Both the position numbers and the translations under genes were made by a program. Positions 38,152 through 52,259 of a stretch of DNA of 64,000 bases are shown here, piece by piece (position 1 is the first letter of the stretch; every line of letters starts with the position of its first letter). The stretch covers positions 1,284,688 to 1,348,687 of the forward strand of contig JAYKAV010002109.1 of assembly GCA_035582835.1 (NCBI GenBank), read 5' to 3'. This DNA comes from Phoebastria nigripes. Taxonomy: Eukaryota; Chordata; Aves; Procellariiformes; Diomedeidae. Under the pieces are notes generated by a model, which had not been told where the DNA came from, made no database searches, and saw only the letters and a list, made by a program, of their open reading frames with translations.

Positions 38152-41100
38152 CTTCTGGTAATTCCCCCATTTAACAGATATGTTACTCCTCCTACCCCCA
38201 GACTCTCTCCAGATCTTTTATCTTACCAGCTTCAACAGACTTGTGATCTGCCAAGCAACAGGCCCTGAAAACCCTGATACTAACTTTCTCTGACCTTAAG
38301 ACCAGAATTTCTTTGAGCAGTGAACAACATTTTCCTCTCTGTTGCCCTGGATCACAAAAGCTACAGCTGTCCCAGCTCGTACGAAGCTCTCTTCCACTCC
38401 CACCGGCACCAATGCTCTCCCTGGTCTACTTGTCTCAAGCAATTTGCCCAAAGCTCTGTCTTTGCTATAAAAAAACCCTACATAGTATTTGCAGTGAATT
38501 GAGGATTTTCATGAGAACCATCAAGTCTCTCCTGTTACCTTTCATGGGGAAAATAAAGAGGAACCTCAGGAGACAGACTGGGTTGTTCTGGCCCTTTGCT
38601 CATTCCCAACCTTTGCAAACCCAGCAGCATCCGCTGCTGGTGGGGTGGCCGAGGCCCCATAACCACTAGTGGACCTATCTGTAACCGCTCTGCCGGCCAG
38701 GCCATGGTACCAGGCTGAAACAGGCCCTCCAGAAAGGATGTGGTTTAAGAATAATTCCTTGTCAACCAGAAATAAACATTTTATATTTGTCTTCTTGATA
38801 GTTCTACAAAATAGGAGGGTTCAGTGGGCAAAGCATCAAGTGTAAGACCTGGGGAGCTGCTTGGCAGGACACAGCTTGGGGCTGAAGCTCACCAAAGGAC
38901 TTCTACAGTACTGAAGCCAGCCCTATCTTAACTGCAATTTTATCCATGTCTGTTACGAACTTCTGAAAACTGAACTAGTGCAATAGCCACATGCAAAAAA
39001 GGAGCAGGAGAGATAGGACAACTGAAAGAGAGGATAAGAATGAACAAAGTGCCATTTTTGTTTAATAACTGTTTATGCTGCCTCCAAGCTTTTTCTGAGA
39101 GTTACAGCATTGCTGTTACAGACAACAAGAAGCAAAGGAACAGTAGCTGCTCATGCAAGAACCTGCAACGCTGCATACAAGCTGCAGCGGGAGAAAGTGA
39201 AGCAAGAGGTGATAATGCAAGTAGGAAAAGGCTTGAGGAGATAGAATAGAAGGGTGCCAATACTCTCACCTCTAACTCCTTGCTTGCTTCCTCATATGAG
39301 CCTGCACTTACAGGAAAAGGAATGATTTTCACCGCAGCAGTGAGAGAGCAGGTTTGGAGCCACATTAGTACTGTAACAGTGAGCACTAAATAGGTGAGAT
39401 TAGATGGATCAAGTCACTTCAGGAAAGGGGAATCACTTGTGCTGAAATCCTGCCTGGGTGATCAGAGGGCTGTAGAGATACTCCTCCATCAGAGCCAGGA
39501 ACTAATGAAGCTGTGGAGCGAAGGCATGCAGGTCCACTGAAGAAAGGACACAGGTAAGAGGGTTTTCCATGGAGACCAAAGCTGAGGGTGGGCTGGAGGC
39601 TCTGCGTAGCTTGGGAGTAGCATAGTTTGGCCAGGACTAATTGAGATGTGAACAACTCCATCCTTCTCCTTTCCTGAATCCCAGCTGATCTGGTCAAACC
39701 CACTTTCCCCCTCTTCCAAGTTGATCTCCTCAACCACAGCTGTGCAATTGCCAACAAACCCTCCCCCTCCTGCTCTGCAAAGACAGCCCTGCCTGCCTTT
39801 TCTTGACCGAGAGAACTATATAAACCTGTGATCGCTCACGAGGACCTGCTGTGCTACCTTTGGGGGCTGCGTTCAATGTGAAAACCCAACATATTCAGTC
39901 TCTCTTTGAGAGGAAAGCTCAGTGAGAACTTGGCACAAGGTGGTCCCTGCCACCCCCTCCATCCACAGGGCTGCCTGCACAGTCGTTTTTCCCCAGCTAG
40001 CTGCAGGATTTACTCCCTCCATGTGCCACTTGGTGACTGCTTGCAGGTGGCTGCATGCTGCTGGCTTCAGCGGGCCCGTGCTTAGTTACATTATTGACTG
40101 TCAAAAATGTTAAATGGGAACACAAAGAAGTCTTGGCAATAAGGGACAATGGCCAGTTTTTCAATGTTTAAACAACCTAAACATTAAATCGGCCTAAATA
40201 ACTCCCTTAGGACAACTATGTTTCCAAAATGATTTTCTAGGGTTGCCAGTGAGGTTGCTCAGTGTCTGAAGTTTGACAATGGTGCAATTAGGTTGCTCTC
40301 CTAATTAACTGTTTTTCTATGTAAGTTATTTTTGTCCATCTGTGTGGTCCCATTAGGAAACAATTTACTAATGCCTGTCATCTGACCAAATAAAATACAT
40401 CTACTCATAAGAGAATTGCATGGAGTAGCGCAGAATTCGTTTCCTCCTTTCATTCTTTTAGGCAACAATAACATTCTAAATAGTTCCTTAGATCTTTTGT
40501 TTAAGAAATAATAAATTTTTCTTTCTGTCAACTAAGTTTCCCCCANGCCAGCTGAAGATAACCAACGTTAATCTTCAATACAGAGAAAGCAGATTTCTGG
40601 CAAACACTGAGGGCAGTACCAGTAATTCATCTTGCACTTTTTTCAGCTCCCCTGGGCGGTAGAAGGGTTGCTTTATGCGCTGACTGCACGTACAATGATC
40701 TGGACCGAGGCAAATCATAGCATTAGCTCCACTGCTACTGGCGGGTTGGGATTTCCAGCTTGGCTTCTGAGTGAGCTATCAGAGACAGCTGCTTAGCACA
40801 GGCTTCATCTGCTCGAATCGTGTCACACTCCAGCCATATCTTCACTAAACTCTTACAATCCCAAGTACTCCTTTAGTCTTTTCCAATGACTCTGCATTTA
40901 CCTCCCACCACTGCAACGAGCTTTTGCTCTACTTTCATTTGCCAGGAAGGTGTAAAGGTTGGAGAATACCCTTACTTCAGGTAAATATGCATTTGATGAG
41001 ACATGGGACAACATTACTTCTGCTTGTACNTTACCTGCAAGACCCAGTCTGGGCTGGTACCTCATTCTGGAAATGGCACTGGCGCTATATGTCACCCATC

Positions 41101-44100
41101 CCAAACTAAAACCCAACAAGACCTGAGCAAATCTTCTATTTCCTGGTGCTGTTAGGAAACAGGAATCTCATTCTACTCAACTCAACCATTTGCAACATGT
41201 CCAGACCTCAAGTGCTGTTTTCAGTTCATGACCAAATTTTCAGTTCCAGGGGCTCTTCATTCTTTATTCAGTGATAATTTGCTATTCCAGTTTACAAACC
41301 TGAACAAAACTGTTTTCTTAAAAAAATAAACAAAGCAAACCAATCCCCAGACATCAGGAACCCTCCCTCCCCCCCAAACCAAAAGAAAATCTCAACCTTA
41401 GACCAAGATAGCCTTGGAAAACAACTAAGGCCAAGTTGAAAAACACATTTGCAAATATTTTCTTCTAATGTAGCCCCAGTCACTGGAAAACAATTTCCTT
41501 GATGTGTCTTCTATTTCCCCTCAGGGGAAAATAGAAATTAGACTCATAGTCAGGGAAAGCATCACAAGTGTTTGTGGAAGAAATGATTCCCAAAGAAAGT
41601 CCAGGGTAGCAACATATGTGTATCCTCCAGAGTCTCAAGGACAGCAAAGAATATTTTTCGGGGAAGTCTGTGTTGAACCCACTCCAGAACAGAAGCAGCA
41701 ACCACACGTCTGCGTGACCGTGTCCCTGTCGGCTCCCTGGATTTACTGCCTGGTGGATGCTCACCAATGCCAGCAGATATCCAGTCCCTGCTGCTGCTGG
41801 TGCCGCGATGGACTGCACCCATATGGAAGAGATACCATCCAAGGCTGCTGCAAGGCTTGCCAGTCCTGAGAGATGGCTGAATATCTACACATCTGTTTGC
41901 CACCCACGCAAGGGTGGATGATGGGACGCACGTTGCTGGTACCCGCTCCTCCCCTGCCCGGCCGGGACTCAGAGCTCACACACAGCAAAACCTGCTTTTC
42001 TCTTGCGCCTGGCTGGCCACTGAGCAGCACCCACCAGCGTCAATGACTGGAGATGCTCAGGCTGCCAAATTTTTTAAAAAATCAGGCCAAAAAGTAAATT
42101 TGCTGTCGCCACTGGATACAACAACAAATAGCTTCAAGTGGACCAAGCCTATGTCGCGGCCTCGTTATGTCTGACCATGCCAAGGCTATGACTAAGAGCA
42201 GCAGAAGGCAAACAGCGAAACGGGCAGGCTGGGGGGAGCAGAACAGTGTGGGCAGGTGCCTGGGGGAGCACGAAATCGGGGTGCATCACAGACAAACGTG
42301 AGAACAGCAGTGTGTTCCTGGGAAGTTTCCAGCATGACTCGAACTACAGAGGTCCTTGGACCACTCCTAAACACTGAGCAGTGGTGGTGTGGGACGTGAA
42401 TCATACTTTGCTGCAGTTTCATCCACTGTGGAGCAAAGTTCAATTCCTGGCAACATTATTTCATGAATGTTAACAAAATAACCAAAAATTTCTAAGGTGA
42501 AGCAAGGGAGTGAGCGGACCAGTCACTCCCGGTGACACGGCTCACTCCCATTTTCCCATTGCTTGGGAGGGCTGGATGCAAAACAACTCTTGGAGCCATT
42601 TGTGTTTCCAAGAGGCACCTCAGTGCTGCTCTCGTGCGTTGGTTTGCTGTTAGGAATAATAATAAATATAGGCTGCATGTAGGATGCAGCTCCAAATTTG
42701 ACAACACAATTCCTACCGAAAGACCACAGAAACGAGCTCACTCTTCTCTTCTGCGGCAAGCTGGGGGATGTGGGTTTCTGCCTTCTCACGTACTTCACAC
42801 GGTGTATTTGTTTGTTCTCAGGTGTGAGGAACTGGAAGGAAAACAGAAGTCTCGAAAGACTTTCGGTCAGATGATTTATGAAATGCAGGAAATATGAGAA
42901 AAGTAAAACTTTGCGTACCTGTATCTTGGCCTGAGGTTGGAAAACAGGCTCCCTTATCCACGCAGAGCATACAGGATACCTTCTTGCTGATGATTATGGT
43001 TTTGGCTCTTGCTTTCCTGGAAAAGCTGGTAAAAAATCACCATATATTCTTACTGATTGTCCTACGCATCATGTTCGAGCTGAAAAAGTCAAAACAATTG
43101 GCCCTATTTATGAATACAATATTAGACTCTGTGAGTAAGGTCATAAATTTTTACATATGTGTTAGGTACAAAGAAACACCAAGAAAGTAAAAAATAGAGG
43201 AAGAACACAGGACATGAATAAATGATAATTTAGATAAATGGAGGCAAGTAACAAGGGGACACTTAACAAGCAAACATGCCATTTACAGTAGGAAGAGCTC
43301 CTAGGCTGTGCATCGAGGAAGGGGAGGAAAGGTCATTAGATGGAGACATTAAAATCTAATCAAGACAAAGTACTGGACAAATAATTGCAGTGAAAAAAAC
43401 CTTCTGCTTTGATGGGATGTAGTAAGACCTTTTAAACTCAAATATACTTAATTTTATGATTCAGTTAGCTAAGTAACAATATTACGCCTTGTAAATAGAA
43501 TAATGCAAGAGGGCAGAATTTGTGTGGGGACACACAGAGGCACATATCTTTGGAGGAGATACCCAAATTGCCTCTAGTGCTCCTCCAAGGGCAGAGCAAA
43601 AATCACATTTAATTTTTGGCACCGAGAAGAAAACACTGTATGCATGCAGTTTCATGCTGTGTGGTCCACGAGGAACACACGACCATCACTGCCTGTGACA
43701 GTCTGGTCAGGGGCACGGTGAGCATGCGTTGGGGGGGGGGGGNGAGCCAGCACAGGCAGGATGCAGGAACAACCACAAAACCACAGATGAAATGCAAAAA
43801 GTACATTTATTTTTGTTACCTCGCGATCCGGGGGATCCCCGAAGCAGCACCCGGCAGAGGCTCACAAGCGGGAACACAGGCACCGCAGAGCTTGGTCCAT
43901 GCTAGAGGATCGCTGACCCTGCTGTTTTCGCCTGTATATCAGGGATTCGCGCAGGCGTAGTTTACCACTGTGCTTTGATCTTTCCCACAGCAGGGCAGGA
44001 ATCTCAAGCATGTTTGATAGGGTGCCTCTGAGTCTATCACAGGCCTATGTTATCGAAACACAGATGTTCTACTTGTCCAACACACAAGACCAAACAACAA

Positions 44101-47100
44101 TTAGTATGATATATGTGGTTTTCGACACCGCAGCTGCAGGTCACTTAAGNGTGTTTACAATCCTCCTCACCGATCTTCCGTTATTTTTCTACAGTGTGGA
44201 AAGTGGAGAAGTTCAGCAGAAAGCTGCGATGCCAGAGCCAAGGAAGTCTGTGGGTGCCGGGGAAATTCCCACCGCCCTTGTCCTCAGAGATGAGCCGAGC
44301 GATGCCAGCGCAGGAATGCTGTGACTCAAAGGAAAGCACTTCCCCAGCCCCTTAATTGCAAACAGACTGAATTGACTGTGGTAGCTACTGCAGGAGCTGC
44401 GGCTGCTGCGAGCCCTGAACAAGAATGATAGACTGCACGTAAAACCACGTTATGAACAAAAATAAAAAGGCACAAAGGCTTGTTCATTGCGCAGCACAGA
44501 GAGAAACAAGTGAGCAGCTGCTGAGGAGGGATTTGTGCACGCAGGGTTGTAGATCTGCAGGGCTAGAGCCCAAAAGCGGTTAACCTGGGCGGTAGGGAGG
44601 TTTCTGGCTTTCCTGCATTATTCATTTAGAAGAGTTGTCACCTGAGAACTTGCAAACTCATTCAAGAGATTCCCAAAACTTCAGCTTTGGGCAACTATGG
44701 GGAATTTCCTTCTCAGCTGCTTTTGCCCGGATGAGGGGCATTTCCCAAAGTGCTGTTACCACTATTATTTCCAGGTTGGAAGTGTGAGTTNGTCAGTGAA
44801 GGAGGAAGCCAAAACCAAGTGAGATTTGCATTAACCTTCTTGTACCTAGTTCTTCCCCCCAGTTTTATGAATCACCACCATTTCTTTATGTGTTTTATCT
44901 GTAATCTTGATACATTCAATACCTTAGACAAAAAGGATTATGCCATCAACCTTTTCACTGTTTCCCCATATGGAAATCTTTTCTGTCAGCTATGCAAAAG
45001 GGGCTGATGAAATCCTGGAAGCCACTTGCAAGGATGTCTTATCCCTGGACTTACTGTCCACAAGGAATAAACATTACATTAGTAATGCTTTATCGCAGCA
45101 TTTGGCTTCATTAAAAGTGAATTTCCTTTTCTATAGTGAAAATAGAGAATAAAAGCAATAAAATAAGTGAGCTGATAATTTTCTTTGCCGATGAGCTGTT
45201 TGGAAAGGTGGAAAGTGGAAACTCGTGTTCTTGAGAGAGCTGCAGAATACACCCAGGTCACACATCTCCATACCTGCCCCTTCATGTTTTACCAAAGGGC
45301 CAACATACAACATCCTCTCTGTAATGAACATCTTGGAAGATTCTTGTCTGTGCATGGCCAGGGGAGATAATCACTGTCCTCTGCCAGCAAAGGCGCAATC
45401 GCCTTGCCTTGCGTACTGCCTGAGGATGTCGGTTATGTCCGAGAGGCAGCTGCGTGGGATTTGAGGATGTGTTGGAAAGTCCATCCCTCCCTCGGAGAGT
45501 ATGTTAATCTTTCTGTTGCTCGAAGCCCTGAACCAGCAGGGGTAGGGCTGAAACTCTCCAATTCCTTCTTCTCCAGCATGCAGGCTCTGCTGTTTTTCCA
45601 TCAGAAAGGGCACAAAGCAGGTCAGCTCAGCAGCTTTTGGGAAGCCCTCCTGTTGGTTTGCTGTCTGTGAAGGTCCGGCTGTACTGGCTGCGGCTCGGTG
45701 CCTGTAGGAGCTGCTACATGTCACTCCTGTCCTCGAGACTCTTCCCTTTGTCACCCAACCCTTCCTCATACTTGCAAATACCTGCCTGGCTTCTCCTTCT
45801 CCCTTTTCTAGTCAGAAGAGACAGTCATTTGGCTGGTTTGTAATTTTAAAATGAGTTTCTTGAACTCTGCGAGGCTAGGGAGAGAAGGTAATGATAAGGA
45901 ATTGTGGAGAACTTCAGTGAGGAATCGCAAAAGGTGCTGGAGAAATGCATATTCTCTGAGGATAATAAAGATGGGAAATGATATAAAGTGAGATGCCCAG
46001 ACAGGAGATCCTCCACCCGTTAAATGAGGGGAAAAACAGGAAATCTTGGCTGAAGATCAGACAGTAATTGTTTTGGTTCCTCAGGCAACCTAAGAGGAAA
46101 AAAAAACTAAGGTAAAAAATGACAAGAGCAGCACAGGCTGTACATACCATAGCTGTAAATCAGGATGGCCCAGGGACTCGCAGCAGCTGGCACGACTTTA
46201 GAACCAGATAAATGGTTAACCACTAAAGAATAAGAATTAGGACTTGTTTTGTAGGACCAAGCTGCAGAGCTATTTACAAAGAAAACTGCCTTCCTACAAT
46301 TTCCTTGAAATCTTCAAGCATGTTAAAAAAACCTCCCAGAAATGCAAGATATTCAGATGATGTGATTTATCTGGATTTCCTCGACAAAGTTGTTCTCAGC
46401 ACGGTATAAAGGAAAAGAAATAGGAATAGGACTGTTTTCAGTATCAGCAAGAGAGAGACGCTGTAGGAACGATGGGCAGTTTTCATGGTGCCCCTTGGCA
46501 GTGTTTCAGGGTGTACAAAATTGCACTACAAAGAGGTGGAGAGGGCAAGGGAAAAGTGCTGGAAACCCTCTGGGGTCAAAAGTAAAGTGGAGTACTTTGG
46601 ACAGAAGAAAATTGAAATTTTCTTACCTATTGCTGAATTCTCATTAAATTCAATTGTATTTCAGTTGCTGAGGAAAAAAAATTAAAGTCCTCAGCTGTAA
46701 AAAGCACTGCTAATCAATGTACGGAGCTGGCCAAAGCCTTCAAACAAAGGTGTAGTGCAAAATAAACAGGTTATGGAAAAATACCAGAAACCATCTCATG
46801 CCACTGCAGAAATCAATGGGGATGCTGTGTTCATTCTCCTTCCGTTAAGGGAGATACCAGTGGGTTCAAAGAGGAGCACTGAAAGCCGTCAGCCATCGGG
46901 AGCGATTACTAATGCAAGTGAAGATTAACTGAGGGGAACTGATTAAAGATTTCACTGCAGCTGCCTTTCCCACGGCCGGTCCCGTCTCTCCGCGCTGGCT
47001 CTGCAGACGCCTGCCAGCCCTGCAAGGTGAAGTGGGGGACGGCTTGGGTCCGGAGCACCCAATCTCACCCCTCCCACCTTCCCTGTGATTTTATTATTGT

Positions 47101-47408
47101 TTTCACAGAGTCGGTGCCACGGGGGAAGCACTCTGATGACATGGGTGGTGCCCTGGAGAAACAGAGGGTTTGCCTTATCTTTTCCATGGGTTGTTATGAA
47201 ATTTCAAGCTGGTGAGAAAGTGTGTAGCTTGTTTGCAGAATTTATGCTCTTGCAGCTGTCGGTTCTGTTTTATCATCTCGGCATGCAAGCAAAAGAAGCA
47301 AATATAATAGAAACAGTAGTTGTAAAAAACAAAACTGCTATGGAGAGCCTCAGGCAAAAGCTAACTCATTCTTATTAAAATAAATATTTATACACGTAAA
47401 TCAAAGCA

Positions 47409-47458
47409 CAAATTATATTAATCACCAACCAGTCAAATTATATTAATCACCAACCAGT
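47409..47458. repeat. Perfect 25-bp tandem duplication
   Basis: A 25-base unit beginning caaattatattaatcacc and ending aaccagt occurs at 47409-47433 and is repeated exactly at 47434-47458. The lack of divergence implies a recent duplication or an assembly artefact. Confidence 0.97.
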
Positions 47459-50215
47459 TGAATCCCTTTTTTCAGGAACTTTCTCTGGCTTTGGCAGATG
47501 TCCTCTCACCAGTACTCCAGTGCAAACCCAGGACTGCCATTGCCCTCTGAGCCGGCAGGAGAGCACGGGGCTGCCTTCCCTGCACGATCCTCAGGTTGCG
47601 GCTGTAACGACAGTGCTCTGCATCACCTGGACTTTCAGCTGCTTTATCTTTCTACAGCTTTCCGTCACTTAGAGAAGCGGTGAGGGGAACTGCGTGCTGC
47701 CGGCAGAGCTGGTGTTGGACTGGCAGCAAACCCTCCCCGTGGATCAGAAATACAGCGTCACTGCCTTTAATANCCTGCTTTCATGTACTGATGCTAGGCA
47801 TGAGATCGGCATCCACGATAAGGTCGGGAGCTGTGGTATGTGTGGCTGTGAACATACTGGTTTGCTATTCTCCACAATGTCTGTGGGATGCTTCTCCACT
47901 CTCCCACCGCACCGAGACCTCATGAAGAGACTCCCCTGCCCTGAAACATGGATGAACTTGGCTTAACCAACGTCATGCCTGGAGAACAATAGAGGAGGGT
48001 TAGTGCAAATGTAATCAGCACCAAATCTGGGTATCCCAGGCAACACCAACACAAACACTCCTCGGGGATAGCCCAGTCCAGCTAGATATAGTGCTGCTTT
48101 TCATGCCAGAGGACATCTTTTCTTTGCTTAGAATAATTTTTTTACTCACGGATAATCTGTGTTAGCTCATGCGACACCCAGACGAGTTCAGGATTACACC
48201 CTGTAATCTGCTCCATCTTGAAGCATGTATTTGAGGAAGTGTCTGGGACTCCTCTTCCACACAGGGCATCAATTTTTCCAGACAGCTGAAAGTTAATAGC
48301 TACCATGATTCAAGCGAGTAATTCTTGTGAAACCAGCTCTGGGGATGTTGCCTAGCAAAACAAATTCTGTCAGCGTAGCCCCATGCTCTGACGTGGTACT
48401 GAATACACGACACTATATATAAAAACCAGGAAGCAATCCAAGGGAAACGGCACATTTTAGCTCTGCTGCAGACCATACACAGAATACAGTGATGCAGAAA
48501 ACTATTCCTGGCTGCTTTTTTCAGCAAATGTAAGTATTTTCGCTTTTAAACTAAGTAAAAGCTAATACCACTTCATTACAGTCAGGATATTCAGTGGCAA
48601 TCTGGGTTTCAAATTTGTTCTCCTCTTCTGTATGTTCTTTGACACAATTCCAGGAGGAATTTTGAAAGGAAGTATTTGTTTAAGAGTAGGAGATATTTTT
48701 CTGTACCTCTCAAACTACAACAGCATACCAATGACAAATGAGAAGTTACTATTAACTGGAATTTGTAAGATGTCTCAGGAGAGCAATTGCTGTGGACATA
48801 AAAAATAGTACCAATGAAAACGCAAAGTGCTAGTTCAGGAAACCTCCCATGAGCTTGAACTGAGATTTCATCTGAATAAGGACTAAACAAACACTGTCTA
48901 AGTGCACTATCCGTGTGCAGCGATCTTCCTGCGGATGACCTGTAACGAATACTGCAAGAGGCTGCTTTGAAAACTGTAGATAAATAGATTAATTGGCTCA
49001 GGTTGCCTTCTTCACTCATTCTGGCCGTTCTGGCAGGATAGGAGCGGCTGTTCTGGAAAGAGCCCCCCATTCCTGTTCCCACCCAGCCCCATCCCAGGCA
49101 TGATCCCACCTGCCCTGGCTGGGTGGAGGGAGGGCAGCTGCCCCGCTGCCTGCCTGCCCCTACCCTGGTGCAGGCAAAGGGAAGGGCCTGCCATTGGAGA
49201 GCACCTATTCTCCACTCCCTGAGGTCCTTCGTGGGCTGGCAGGATTTCCCAGCTGGAGGGAAGCTGCTGGGTTGGCTGTGGAGGAGGATGCTGGCAGCGG
49301 GAGCTCAGGAGAGCCATGCTGGCAGCCACCTTCTCCGAAGGAGGAGCCTGTGGCTTCAGACCTTGCTTTGCACTCTCTTCATACATCTGTTCTTTATCCA
49401 CTGACTTTTTAATATTACATATGTAAAGGCTATGTCTGACTAGTGATGTGCCCTGGACTGATCTCTGGCACTGAGCTTGGCTAGACCCACGAGGACCGTA
49501 CCCTCAAACCATCCTTGCAGCATGGGCAGTGCAGCCACGCTGCCCACGGGCAGCGCTCCCTGCCTCCTGCTAAAGCCCAGCCCATGCCCGCACAGCGTTC
49601 GGGAGGGTGTGCACTGGCAGATGCCAAAACTGTGCTGGGGGCTATTGGAGCTCTCTCAAGACTATGAAGAACTGAGCTCCAGCACGCAGGAACATCTCCC
49701 AGTTCTATTTAATTACCAGAGCAGATGTACCCAAACAGCATTTGGAGCAAGTATCAGAAACCGGGATGCCCTTTTCCCTAGCAAACATCCGCAACTACCT
49801 GTGTTGTGACCCATGAGCCTTTTCCTGATCCCTGCCCCTTGGCCCAGGGTGTCAGCTGTTTTCCTACACTGTGCCCAGATTCCTTAGGTGGTACGAAAAG
49901 CGTCCCCGCCTCAGGACAACCCGTAGCCTGCTGGTTGGGACACCCCCCCCACCCCCGTGAGAGATAAACATCTAAATCCCCTGCAGCGAAGGAGGAAATC
50001 AAACCTTGTTCTGCTACATTCTGGATGAGAGTTTTAACCACTAAATCATAGTGTGAAAGAGGTGGAGGGAGGCAGGAGGGAGCCTCGGCAATGATCCCGT
50101 CTCCTGGGGCAGCTGTGGCTTGAAAGGAAGGACACCACTGACACATCTCTAACAGAAAGTGGGAAGGCATCTTCTGTCCAGAAACTCCAGTTCCTTTCCA
50201 AAGTACATTGCCATG

Positions 50216-50249
50216 TTACGTAAAATGCTGGCAGCATTACGTAAAATGC
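50216..50249. promoter_or_regulatory. Paired TTACGTAA (PAR-bZIP/NFIL3-like) motifs
   Basis: ttacgtaaaatgc occurs at 50216-50228 and 50237-50249, 21 bp apart (two helical turns). Each copy contains the palindrome TTACGTAA, the known core for NFIL3/E4BP4 and DBP/HLF/TEF bZIP factors. Presence is seen; binding is inference, and a simple short duplication is an equally good explanation. Confidence 0.3.
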
Positions 50250-52259
50250 CGAACTTTTCAAGCAGGGAAGAGGTGAAAAACACGCCGAGCTCCTTCGCAT
50301 CCGGACTGGCTGCTTCTGGGTACCTCCTCCGGCTGTACCAGCTCATCAGCATCCTTTTCTAACACTCGTCATTAGAAGAGCCTAGGGGCTCATCACCAAG
50401 TCCTGGGGTGTAGGATAGGACACAATGCCCAGAAGCTCAGAGTTAAAATGCTCCACATGGACAAGATAAAGTTCTGCTGTAAATCCAGCCATTGGTGTCT
50501 TCTTCCTTTTGAACTTCTTAAGTGAAAAAAAAGGATGGAGGAAATATATGAATGAGACAGGCTCACCGGAGAAATCCGGTTTTATTCACGTGGCAAACTT
50601 CTGTTTGATTCAGTTTGTTTTCCAATGAAGTTTTATTTTGACATTATCCAGAGGAGATCTAAAATCCCAAAGTTAATGAACTGCACATTTCGCTCAGTCA
50701 TTCAGCTGCTCAAACCAGCTTAGATTTGTCTACTACCCCTCACCTGGGAATCACAGCCTCGAATTTAGCCGAAGTTCTGAGGCCAGGTATGTTGATCTTC
50801 AGCACACAGCAGCCTGGGCCAGGATACATGTACTTTCCAGCATACAACAATTCACAATAGTAATCAGTTGTCATAAAATAAGCAAAGATGTTTATCGAGG
50901 CATATAATTCGTCTCCTCAAAAATATACTTAATGAAAATATACACAGAAATAGGCTGCAATAAAAAAAAAAAAGATAGAACATTCTTAATGTACCTTTCC
51001 AAAGAAGGAGTAGCTTGCATGAGAAACAAGATAAATCAGTATTCAGCTGTACATATCACAGCTTAGTTCTCCTCCACTTCTAGCTAGTGAGTGGTATGAG
51101 CTTTCACACTGTGGATTCAGATGGTTTTGTTCCAATAGATCTTAATTTCATTGAAGCTTTGTATCGAAACAAATGGTCAAACCAATGCCCAGACATCAAT
51201 GCTCAGGAATTAACCCTCCTCTTCACCACCTCCTGCATCCTCAGCAGTGAAGCAAAGCCACTTCTTGATAAGTTAGTATACACTGAAGGGGCTGCACCAG
51301 GACTAGTGGCAAAGCCCCTTGACTTAATGGAAAGAGCACAGATCACTGATTTCAGAAAGATTTTGTCAGAACAGAAAATGCAGAATCATTTTACTAGTTA
51401 CTCACTGTGGAAAACTAGGGTAAGATGAACTGTATCAGAGTTCAGCTGAAGTACTGGACTAAATTTTTCCTACCCCTTCCGTAAAGGATTCCACTAACAA
51501 GTTGGCTCAGATACTTAAATAAAAGAGAAAAGGTGCATGTGAATCTTGGATGAGTCAACCTGGTACAAACCGAGTCTCAACAAGCAACGGGAATCCCACT
51601 CTTAAAAAAGTTGGCTTGGTACCTTTCATAGGAATCACTCAGAATTATCATTTTCCCATCATCTCATCAAAAGAAAAAACAGGGCAGGACTAAAGCAACC
51701 ACCCAGACCTGTTTGGTAACTGTACTGGAAAAACTTTGAAGTACAAGCTCCAAGGTGTTCACATCAGGAATACTGACAATTTACATAAGCAGATAGGTGC
51801 TCAAATATGAAAGAAATAGTATTGTTGTATTTAGCTAAATCTCTGATCCCTTCACCACTGATCTGATTTTAGATCTAATACTCAAAATAAAGGGAAATAA
51901 CTGTCAAAGTTTTAGTAAGAGTAGAGTCTGGATAAAGATGCGTTTGGAAGCACTACAGCAAACAGCTTAGGCACAACTAAACAATGAACTTGAGACACAA
52001 CACAAATGGCTTTGTAGATGGCTCATACAAAATTGTTAGTGTAAATATAACAATGATATTATTTTAATGATTGAGATTAGTTCTTTCTGAGCAAAGAGTG
52101 TATTGCTGTGTCCCAGGATATCTGCAGAATGAAGGTCATGAACTAATGTTCTGGTGAGCCATAACTTAAATATTATCTGAGTAGATCATTCTTGACAAAA
52201 TAGTCACTATTTCATTTGTAGGTAGGGGTTATTATAATTTGGTAGTCTACAGACTTCTT

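Larger units (their letters stand above)
32936..52259. other. Large intergenic block, no gene supported
   Basis: About 19 kb in which I recognise no gene. Frames up to about 166 codons occur (for example 48609-49109 minus, 37643-37972 minus and 51087-51428 plus) but none shows a domain or signature. Low-complexity items are an A/C-rich tract at 38077-38151 and a G run at 43731-43742 beside an N. Also present are a duplicated attaaaccaat-like motif near 33367-33391, a 25-bp tandem repeat at 47409-47458 and a locally GC-rich patch around 49.05-49.35 kb. A weak CR1-like phrase lies near 35240-35290. Confidence 0.55.

Noticed and set aside
40810..40835. tRNA B-box-like gctcgaatcgtgtc
   Set aside because: No matching A box, acceptor stem or cloverleaf around it; no tRNA gene found in the window.
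42894..43190. 98-codon plus-strand frame with a transmembrane-like stretch
   Set aside because: One hydrophobic stretch in AT-rich DNA is common by chance; no receptor motifs as in the 55-kb relic.
51087..51428. 113-codon plus-strand frame with protein-like composition
   Set aside because: No motif, domain or homologue recognised; kept out as a gene, though conservation testing would be cheap.
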